Source of the DNA: Kangiella sediminilitoris
GTDB lineage: Bacteria > Pseudomonadota > Gammaproteobacteria > Enterobacterales > Kangiellaceae
NCBI RefSeq assembly: GCF_001708405.1
Contig: NZ_CP012418.1
Span: 2,074,501-2,138,500, forward strand
Direction of reading: 5' to 3'
DNA: 64,000 nucleotides
In this document: piece after piece, positions 57,222-64,000 of the stretch
Layout: every line of letters begins with the position of its first letter
How positions within the stretch are numbered: position 1 is the first letter of the stretch
Position numbers and translations under genes: made by a program
Notes under the pieces: model-generated
What the model was told of the DNA's origin: nothing
Databases searched by the model: none
What the model saw: the letters and a program-made list of their open reading frames with translations, nothing else

Positions 57222-57280
57222 GCCTCTATGGCAATTAATTCCTTAATATTACGATAGCTTAGAAGAACCTTCATCCATTG

Positions 57281-57559
57281 CTACGCTGCTAAGTGCTGCC
57301 ACTCGTCATGCTTAGATATATAGTGTTTAACATAAGAACATACTGGAACAATCTTGTACCCTTCCTGTTCAATTGCTTTTAATACAGCTTCCATCATCAC
57401 TGAACCATACCCTTTACCACGTAATTCCTCGGGCACTTCGGAATGCACCAATTTCAAAATATCACCCTGCATTTCATAACTAACAACTGCTTTATGGTCG
57501 TCTTCTAGAGGTACAATAAAACGTTTATCCATAGGCTGATGAACGGCTTTGTATTTCAT
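57281..57559 (-). CDS. GNAT-like (NATD1/YjdJ family) N-acetyltransferase
   Basis: 92 aa minimal GNAT. VHSEVPEELRGKGYGSVMMEAVL is the acetyl-CoA-binding RGKGYG loop region; IVPVCSYVKHYISKHDEW is the family end motif. The substrate is unknown. It lies 32 bp after msrA on the same strand, between the str and S10 operons. Confidence 0.9.
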   Translation of the reverse strand: MKYKAVHQPMDKRFIVPLEDDHKAVVSYEMQGDILKLVHSEVPEELRGKGYGSVMMEAVLKAIEQEGYKIVPVCSYVKHYISKHDEWQHLAA

Positions 57560-57591
57560 ATACTCCCCTTTTTTACTTTTAACCCACTGAT

Positions 57592-58113
57592 TTACTTTAA
57601 CTTATCTGAGTGCTTTTGTCTTAGTTTCTGCAGTTTAGGCTCTATAACTGCCATACAGTAAGGCTGCATACCGTTATGCTCATAGTAATCCTGATGGTAA
57701 TCCTCGGCGGGATAAAAATGTTCTACGGGCACTAACTCTGTTGCTAATCGCTTTTCATAAAGCTTACCAACGTCATTTATCACTGCTTCTGCTACTTTTC
57801 TTTGCTCTTCATCAGAGTACATTATTATTGAGCGATATTGGGTTCCTATATCAGCACCCTGCCCATCGACCTGTGTCGGATCATGGGTAGTGAAGAACAC
57901 CTCTAGAAGGTCCTTATATGTCACAAGATTATCGTCAAATGTTACTTTTACCACCTCCGCGTGACCTGACTCTCCACTGCATACTTCACGATAGGTTGGG
58001 TTGGTACTATCACCTCCGGCATACCCAGAGACGACAGAATGAACTCCTTTTAAGCGCTGCATAACAGCTTCAATACACCAGAAGCAACCTCCACCTAAAA
58101 TTGCCTGCCTCAT
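57592..58113 (-). CDS. msrA: peptide methionine-S-sulfoxide reductase MsrA
   Basis: 173 aa. The catalytic motif GGCFWCIEAVM is followed by SGYAGG, CSGESGHAEVV and AEDYHQDYYEHN. It repairs oxidised methionine. It has an AAGGTG ribosome-binding site and forms a pair with the GNAT gene, both sandwiched between tuf and rpsJ. Confidence 0.97.
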   Translation of the reverse strand: MRQAILGGGCFWCIEAVMQRLKGVHSVVSGYAGGDSTNPTYREVCSGESGHAEVVKVTFDDNLVTYKDLLEVFFTTHDPTQVDGQGADIGTQYRSIIMYSDEEQRKVAEAVINDVGKLYEKRLATELVPVEHFYPAEDYHQDYYEHNGMQPYCMAVIEPKLQKLRQKHSDKLK

Positions 58114-58248
58114 TATATAAGCACCTTTGTATTGTAGTTAGGGTATTTCAAATCATAAGCCTTATGGCGTTAGCAATGAGTGAACATAATCACCCATGCT
58201 ATTCCAACAACCCGACATAAACAATGGGCTATTTTTATAGCAGATAAT

Positions 58249-58274
58249 AAAAAAGGGCACCGAAGTGCCCTTTT
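58249..58274 (-). terminator. rho-independent terminator of the str operon
   Basis: GGGCAC-TTCG-GTGCCC followed by TTTTTT on the minus strand, about 40 nt after the tuf stop, with a stable UUCG tetraloop. Confidence 0.93.
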
Positions 58275-58311
58275 CTAAGCTAGATAGCTTATGTCGTACT
58301 AAAGTCCGAGA

Positions 58312-59502
58312 TTACTCGTGGATTTTAGATACAACACCCGCACCTACTGTACGGCCACCTTCACGAATCGCGAAGCGTAAACCTTCGTCCATCGCAATCG
58401 GTGCAATTAGCTCAACATCCATCTTGATGTTGTCGCCTGGCATTACCATCTCTACGCCTTCAGGTAGCTCTACTGCACCCGTTACGTCTGTCGTACGGAA
58501 GTAGAACTGTGGACGGTAGCCTTTGAAGAATGGTGTATGACGACCACCTTCATCTTTAGATAGTACGTATACTTCTGCTTCGAAACGTGTGTGCGGAGTA
58601 ATTGTACCTACGTGTGCCAATACCTGACCACGCTCTACTTCGTCACGCTTCGTACCACGTAGTAGTACACCTACGTTGTCACCAGCTTCACCCTGGTCTA
58701 GAAGCTTACGGAACATCTCTACGCCAGTTACTGTTGTCTTCGTAGTATCTTTGATACCTACGATTTCAATCTCTTCACCAACCTTAACAACACCACTCTC
58801 TACACGGCCTGTTACTACTGTACCACGACCTGAAATTGAGAATACGTCTTCGATTGGTAACAAGAATGGCTTGTCAATCGCACGCTCTGGCTCTGGAATG
58901 TAAGTATCTAGAGCTTCACCTAAAGCGATGATTGCTTCTTTACCCAACTTACCTTCATCACCTTCCAATGCTTTCAATGCTGAACCTTGGATGATTGGCG
59001 TGTCGTCGCCTGGGAACTCGTATTGATCTAGAAGTTCACGAACTTCCATCTCTACTAGCTCTAGCAACTCTTCGTCGTCTACCATGTCGCATTTGTTCAA
59101 GAATACAACAATCTTCGGTACACCTACCTGACGTGACAACAAGATGTGCTCACGCGTCTGTGGCATCGGGCCGTCTGCCGCTGATACTACTAGAATCGCA
59201 CCATCCATCTGTGCAGCACCTGTGATCATGTTTTTAACATAGTCAGCGTGGCCTGGGCAGTCTACGTGTGCGTAGTGACGGCTTGGTGTTTCATATTCAA
59301 CGTGCGAAGTCGCAATCGTGATACCACGCTCACGCTCTTCTGGAGCGTTATCGATATCTGCGAATGCCTGAGCTGCACCACCGTATTCTTTTGCTAATAC
59401 AGTACAGATCGCTGCCGTTAAAGTCGTTTTACCGTGGTCAACGTGGCCAATTGTGCCCACGTTTACGTGCGGCTTGGTACGTTCAAATTTTTCTTTAGAC
59501 AT
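58312..59502 (-). CDS. tuf: elongation factor Tu
   Basis: 396 aa. The GTPase domain has GHVDHGKT (19-26), DCPGHADY and NKCD; domains II and III follow ([21 protein letters not shown]). It delivers aminoacyl-tRNA to the ribosome. Only this tuf copy lies in the window; a second one may exist elsewhere. It is the last gene of the str operon. Confidence 0.99.
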   Translation of the reverse strand: MSKEKFERTKPHVNVGTIGHVDHGKTTLTAAICTVLAKEYGGAAQAFADIDNAPEERERGITIATSHVEYETPSRHYAHVDCPGHADYVKNMITGAAQMDGAILVVSAADGPMPQTREHILLSRQVGVPKIVVFLNKCDMVDDEELLELVEMEVRELLDQYEFPGDDTPIIQGSALKALEGDEGKLGKEAIIALGEALDTYIPEPERAIDKPFLLPIEDVFSISGRGTVVTGRVESGVVKVGEEIEIVGIKDTTKTTVTGVEMFRKLLDQGEAGDNVGVLLRGTKRDEVERGQVLAHVGTITPHTRFEAEVYVLSKDEGGRHTPFFKGYRPQFYFRTTDVTGAVELPEGVEMVMPGDNIKMDVELIAPIAMDEGLRFAIREGGRTVGAGVVSKIHE

Positions 59503-59543
59503 TGTTTAATTCCTCTAATCTATCTGGAACTTCAAATTTAAAA

Positions 59544-61643
59544 TTAAGAATTCTTACTGATAACTTCTTCAGCAATGTTGTTTGGAGCTTCAGCGTAATG
59601 TGCGAACTCCATCGTAAAGCTTGCACGGCCTTGTGACAAACTACGAACGTCTGTCGCGTAACCAAACATTTCTGAAAGAGGTACTTCAGCATCAATAACT
59701 TTACCTGATGGGCTGTCATCCATACCTTTTACAAGGCCACGACGACGGTTAAGGTCACCCATAACGTCACCCATGTACTCTTCAGGAGTTACCACTTCAA
59801 CTTTCATCATTGGCTCTAGCAATGCTGGATTCGCTGATGAAGCTGCATTTTTAACCGCTAAACTACCTGCGATTTTAAATGCCATCTCATTCGAGTCAAC
59901 ATCGTGGTAAGAACCATCATAAAGCGTCGCTTTAACGTCTAGCACTGGATAACCAGCGATAATACCGTTTTCAAGCTGCTCTTCGATACCTTTCTGTACA
60001 GCACCAATGTATTCTTTTGGTACTACACCACCAACGATTTCGTTTACGAACTCAAAGCCCGAGCCTGGCTCTTGTGGCTCAAGTTTAACCCAAACGTGAC
60101 CATACTGACCGCGACCACCTGATTGACGTACGAATTTACCTTCGACTTCAACCGTGTTACGGATAGATTCACGGTAAGCTACCTGAGGTGCACCGATGTT
60201 AGCTTCAACTTTAAATTCACGCTTCATACGGTCAACAAGAATATCCAGGTGAAGCTCGCCCATACCAGAAATAATAGTCTGGCCTGATTCTTCGTCTGTG
60301 CGAACCTGGAACGATGGATCTTCCTGTGCCAATTTACCTAAAGCAATACCCATTTTTTCTTGGTCAGCTTTAGTTTTTGGCTCAACAGCAACCGAGATTA
60401 CAGGATCTGGGAACTCCATACGCTCAAGGATAATTTTGTGTTCCAAGTCACATAAAGTATCACCAGTTGTTACGTCTTTAAGACCAACACCTGCAGCGAT
60501 ATCGCCTGCGCGAACTTCTTTAATCTCTTCACGGCTGTTTGAGTGCATCTGTACAATACGACCGATACGCTCTTTCTTCTCTTTAACCGAGTTATAAACA
60601 TGGTCACCAGAGTTGATAACACCAGAATAAACACGGAAGAAAGTTAGAGTACCCACGAATGGGTCAGTTGCGATTTTGAATGCCAACGCTGCGAAAGGAG
60701 CATTGTCATCTGCTTCACGCAATTCAGTTTCTTCGTTTTCGATGTCCACTGTACCACGAATCGCTTTAACTTCTACTGGAGAAGGCATGTACTCAATAAC
60801 TGCGTCCAATACCGCTTGAACACCCTTATTTTTAAATGCAGAACCACCGAATACTGGGATGATTTCGTTAGCTAGAGTACGCTCACGGATACCTTTCTTG
60901 ATTTCTTCTTCAGAAAGTTCACCATTTTCAAGGTACTTTTCCATCATCTCTTCAGAAGATTCAGCTGCAGCTTCTACCATAAACTCACGCATTTCTTCGC
61001 ACTGAGCTTGAAGGTCAGCAGGGATGTCTTCATAAGAGAAGGTCATACCCATATCTTCTTCATTCCAGATAACAGCTTTCATCTTAACCAGATCAACAAC
61101 ACCTTTGAACTCGTCTTCTGAGCCAATAGTCAATTGCATCGGAACTGGGTTAGCATTCAGCTTTGATTTCAACTGGTCAATAACCATTCCGTAATCAGCA
61201 CCAGCACGGTCCATTTTGTTAACAAAGACCATACGTGGAACTTCATACTTGTTAGCCTGACGCCATACAGTTTCAGTCTGAGGCTGTACACCAGATGAAC
61301 CACACAGTACAACTACCGCACCATCTAGTACACGTAATGAACGCTCTACCTCAATGGTAAAGTCAACGTGTCCAGGGGTGTCGATGATGTTAATACGGTG
61401 CTCGTCAAACTGCTGTTCCATACCACTCCAGAAAGTAGTAGTCGCAGCTGAGGTAATAGTAATACCACGTTCCTGCTCCTGCTCCATCCAGTCCATGGTC
61501 GCGGCGCCATCATGTACTTCACCGATCTTATGAGAAAGACCAGTGTAGAAAAGAATACGCTCTGTAGTCGTTGTTTTACCAGCGTCCACGTGCGCAACGA
61601 TACCAAGGTTACGGTATCGTTTAATTGGGGTTTTACGTGCCAC
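59544..61643 (-). CDS. fusA: elongation factor G
   Basis: 699 aa. The GTPase domain has AHVDAGKT (17-24), DTPGHVDF and NKMDR; domains II-V end with [12 protein letters not shown]. It drives translocation and, with RRF, ribosome recycling. It is separated by 41 bp from tuf and 15 bp from rpsG. Confidence 0.99.
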   Translation of the reverse strand: MARKTPIKRYRNLGIVAHVDAGKTTTTERILFYTGLSHKIGEVHDGAATMDWMEQEQERGITITSAATTTFWSGMEQQFDEHRINIIDTPGHVDFTIEVERSLRVLDGAVVVLCGSSGVQPQTETVWRQANKYEVPRMVFVNKMDRAGADYGMVIDQLKSKLNANPVPMQLTIGSEDEFKGVVDLVKMKAVIWNEEDMGMTFSYEDIPADLQAQCEEMREFMVEAAAESSEEMMEKYLENGELSEEEIKKGIRERTLANEIIPVFGGSAFKNKGVQAVLDAVIEYMPSPVEVKAIRGTVDIENEETELREADDNAPFAALAFKIATDPFVGTLTFFRVYSGVINSGDHVYNSVKEKKERIGRIVQMHSNSREEIKEVRAGDIAAGVGLKDVTTGDTLCDLEHKIILERMEFPDPVISVAVEPKTKADQEKMGIALGKLAQEDPSFQVRTDEESGQTIISGMGELHLDILVDRMKREFKVEANIGAPQVAYRESIRNTVEVEGKFVRQSGGRGQYGHVWVKLEPQEPGSGFEFVNEIVGGVVPKEYIGAVQKGIEEQLENGIIAGYPVLDVKATLYDGSYHDVDSNEMAFKIAGSLAVKNAASSANPALLEPMMKVEVVTPEEYMGDVMGDLNRRRGLVKGMDDSPSGKVIDAEVPLSEMFGYATDVRSLSQGRASFTMEFAHYAEAPNNIAEEVISKNS

Positions 61644-61658
61644 AATAAACTCCTTGGA

Positions 61659-62418
<760 letters not shown>

Positions 62419-62793
62419 TTAGCTTTTTGGCTTCTTAGCACCGTACTTCGAACGGCCTTGCTTACGGTCTTTAACACCAGCAAGGTCAAGCGAGCCACGT
62501 ACACAGTGATAACGTACACCTGGCAAATCCTTTACACGACCGCCACGGATAAGTACAACACTGTGCTCTTGCAGGTTATGACCTTCACCGCCGATGTATG
62601 ACGATACTTCATAACCGTTAGTTAAACGCACACGTGCAACCTTACGCAAAGCCGAGTTCGGCTTTTTAGGCGTTGTAGTATAAACACGCGTACATACACC
62701 ACGTTTCTGTGGAGAAGCTTCCAACGCTGGAACGTTGGTCTTTTTTACCTGCTTAACGCGAGGTTTTCTTACAAGCTGATTAATAGTAGCCAT
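62419..62793 (-). CDS. rpsL: 30S ribosomal protein S12
   Basis: 124 aa. Residues tied to streptomycin response are wild type: the Lys in TPKKPNS and in GGRVKDLPG; the Asp of that last motif is methylthiolated by RimO in E. coli. It is the first gene of the str operon. Confidence 0.99.
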   Translation of the reverse strand: MATINQLVRKPRVKQVKKTNVPALEASPQKRGVCTRVYTTTPKKPNSALRKVARVRLTNGYEVSSYIGGEGHNLQEHSVVLIRGGRVKDLPGVRYHCVRGSLDLAGVKDRKQGRSKYGAKKPKS

Positions 62794-62878
62794 TAATTCA
62801 TTCTCTATATCTGGTTCACGCTTTATATAGCGTACCCTGTATACGGTTTACCGTAAGGACTTACATCTAGGGCGCGCT

Positions 62879-62907
62879 ATTCTAAAGAGGTCCTAATACG
62901 TTGTCAA
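62879..62907 (-). promoter_or_regulatory. str operon promoter
   Basis: Consensus TTGACA (62902-62907), a 17-bp spacer and TAGAAT (62879-62884) on the minus strand, followed by the GC-rich AGCGCGCCC discriminator expected of a stringently controlled promoter. The leader to rpsL is about 80 nt. Confidence 0.88.
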
Positions 62908-62937
62908 GCCTGCTCAATGATCAAGAATTGAACAGGC
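62908..62937 (-). terminator. hairpin after rpoC
   Basis: GCCTG-T-TCAAT / ATTGA-G-CAGGC forms an 11-bp stem (one U-G pair) 10 nt past the rpoC stop. No proper U-run follows because the str -35 element begins at once; termination is probably weak. Confidence 0.5.
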
Positions 62938-62946
62938 ACAAGCACT

Positions 62947-64000
62947 TTAAGCCTCGTTATCTTCCATTGAGCTCAACTCTTCAGAAAGAGCTTGCTCAAC
63001 ATCATCTGCTGATGGACCTACAACATCTTCAATTTGTATTTCCGCAGCACGTTTGCGACGACGCTCTTCATGGTATGTCAAACCCGTACCTGCCGGGATC
63101 AAACGACCCACAATTACGTTCTCTTTCAAGCCATTCAAGTCATCAACCTTACCGCTCACAGCCGCTTCGGTAAGTACTCGAGTCGTTTCCTGGAATGACG
63201 CCGCTGAGATAAACGATTCTGTTGCTAAAGACGCTTTGGTAATACCCATCAAGACACGTTCGAACTTGATTGGCTCTTTACCTTCTTCAATCAACTTATC
63301 GTTTGCTTCAAGTACTCTAACAACTTCCATTTGATCACCTTTTAGGAAGCGAGAGTCACCTGCATCAGTAACAATACACTTACGCAACATCTGACGAATG
63401 ACCACTTCAATGTGCTTATCGTTAATACCTACACCCTGTAGACGATAAACTTCCTGAACTTCATTCACGATGTAACGCGCAAGCTCTGTAATCCCTTTCA
63501 GGCGTAAAATATCGTGTGGATTATCTGCACCGTCAGATACAACCTCACCTTTCTCAACCTTCTCACCTTCGAAGATGTTCAGCTGACGCCATTTAGGAAT
63601 TAACTCTTCGTAAGTATCGTCACTGTCTTGAGGAGTAATGACAAGACGACGCTTACCTTTTGTTTCTTTACCGAAGCTAACCGTACCTGAAATTTCAGCA
63701 AGAATTGCTGGCTCTTTCGGTTTACGAGCTTCAAACAGGTCAGCTACTCGTGGTAGACCACCCGTAATATCTTTTGTTTTAGAACTTTCCTGCGGAATAC
63801 GTGCAATTGCATCACCAATGCTTACCTCTGCACCATCCTCCAGACTTACGATGGCATTGGTTGGTAAGAAGTAAACCGCTGGCATATCCGTACCCGGAAT
63901 ACACAGCTCTTTACCTTTGGTATCAACCAATTTAATCGCAGGCTTAACGTCAGCTGATTTGCTGCCTGAACGCTGCTTGTTCTCAGTAATAACAATTGAG
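62947..64000 (-). CDS. rpoC: RNA polymerase beta' subunit, C-terminal part (gene runs off the right edge)
   Basis: The last 350 residues are present; the 5' part lies beyond position 64000. Landmarks are [44 protein letters not shown] (beta' jaw and trigger-loop-proximal region), [19 protein letters not shown] and [19 protein letters not shown] near the C-terminus. The tail (SSMEDNEA) is acidic. It precedes the str operon, as in all gammaproteobacteria. Confidence 0.99.
   Translation of the reverse strand, partial: SIVITENKQRSGSKSADVKPAIKLVDTKGKELCIPGTDMPAVYFLPTNAIVSLEDGAEVSIGDAIARIPQESSKTKDITGGLPRVADLFEARKPKEPAILAEISGTVSFGKETKGKRRLVITPQDSDDTYEELIPKWRQLNIFEGEKVEKGEVVSDGADNPHDILRLKGITELARYIVNEVQEVYRLQGVGINDKHIEVVIRQMLRKCIVTDAGDSRFLKGDQMEVVRVLEANDKLIEEGKEPIKFERVLMGITKASLATESFISAASFQETTRVLTEAAVSGKVDDLNGLKENVIVGRLIPAGTGLTYHEERRRKRAAEIQIEDVVGPSADDVEQALSEELSSMEDNEA

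Overview
This is a housekeeping stretch of a gammaproteobacterial chromosome. The evidence is the order tsaE-amiB-mutL-miaA-hfq-hflX, the linkage xseB-ispA-dxs, the run glyA-nrdR-ribD-ribE-ribBA-ribH-nusB-thiL-pgpA, and a complete str/S10/spc/alpha ribosomal superoperon directly after rpoC. Protein sequences look like a marine Oceanospirillales-type bacterium of moderate GC. Kangiella or a close relative is my best guess from memory, and I could not search for it. I saw no insertion sequence, prophage, CRISPR array, tRNA or rRNA.

Layout. 1-7.9 kb (minus strand): orn, nnr (NAD(P)HX repair), tsaE, amiB, mutL, miaA, hfq and the start of hflX. 8-13.1 kb: mixed strands with phhB, rsgA, psd, a cytochrome b561, a DUF937 protein, an alkyltransferase-like protein, a DksA-like zinc finger protein and a YqcC protein, plus an unannotated 49-aa membrane protein. 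13.2-24 kb: a Fur-box-controlled TonB receptor, greB with a small lipoprotein, an LpxR-like lipid A deacylase, smrA, uup, a zinc-ribbon methyltransferase, a DUF4097 protein and an AsmA-like protein. 24-29.4 kb: glnS and a four-gene MCE lipid-transport operon (STAS-permease, ATPase, MCE protein, PqiC-like lipoprotein). 29.6-39.8 kb: isoprenoid precursor genes facing the riboflavin/thiamine/nusB/glyA cluster. 39.9-43.3 kb: a lytic-transglycosylase-like lipoprotein, a pseudo-receiver protein, a cation efflux protein, a methyltransferase and a DUF3149 micro-protein behind an FNR-like box. 43.3-64 kb: all minus strand, rpoC end, rpsL-rpsG-fusA-tuf, then msrA and a GNAT gene, then S10, spc and alpha operons down to rplQ.

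The most informative non-coding signals are in the ribosomal region. There are near-consensus promoters for str, S10 and alpha and an extended -10 promoter for spc. A terminator-like hairpin sits in the S10 leader, where E. coli has L4-controlled attenuation. A 286-nt structured spacer separates rpsL and rpsG. An intrinsic-terminator-like hairpin separates rpoA from rplQ.

Protein-level oddities are RibBA with a cyclohydrolase domain lacking the zinc motif, MutL without the endonuclease motif, and a receiver domain lacking its phosphoacceptor aspartate. I did not find a convincing wholly new multi-gene system; the best novelty candidates are regulatory RNA structures and two tiny membrane proteins.
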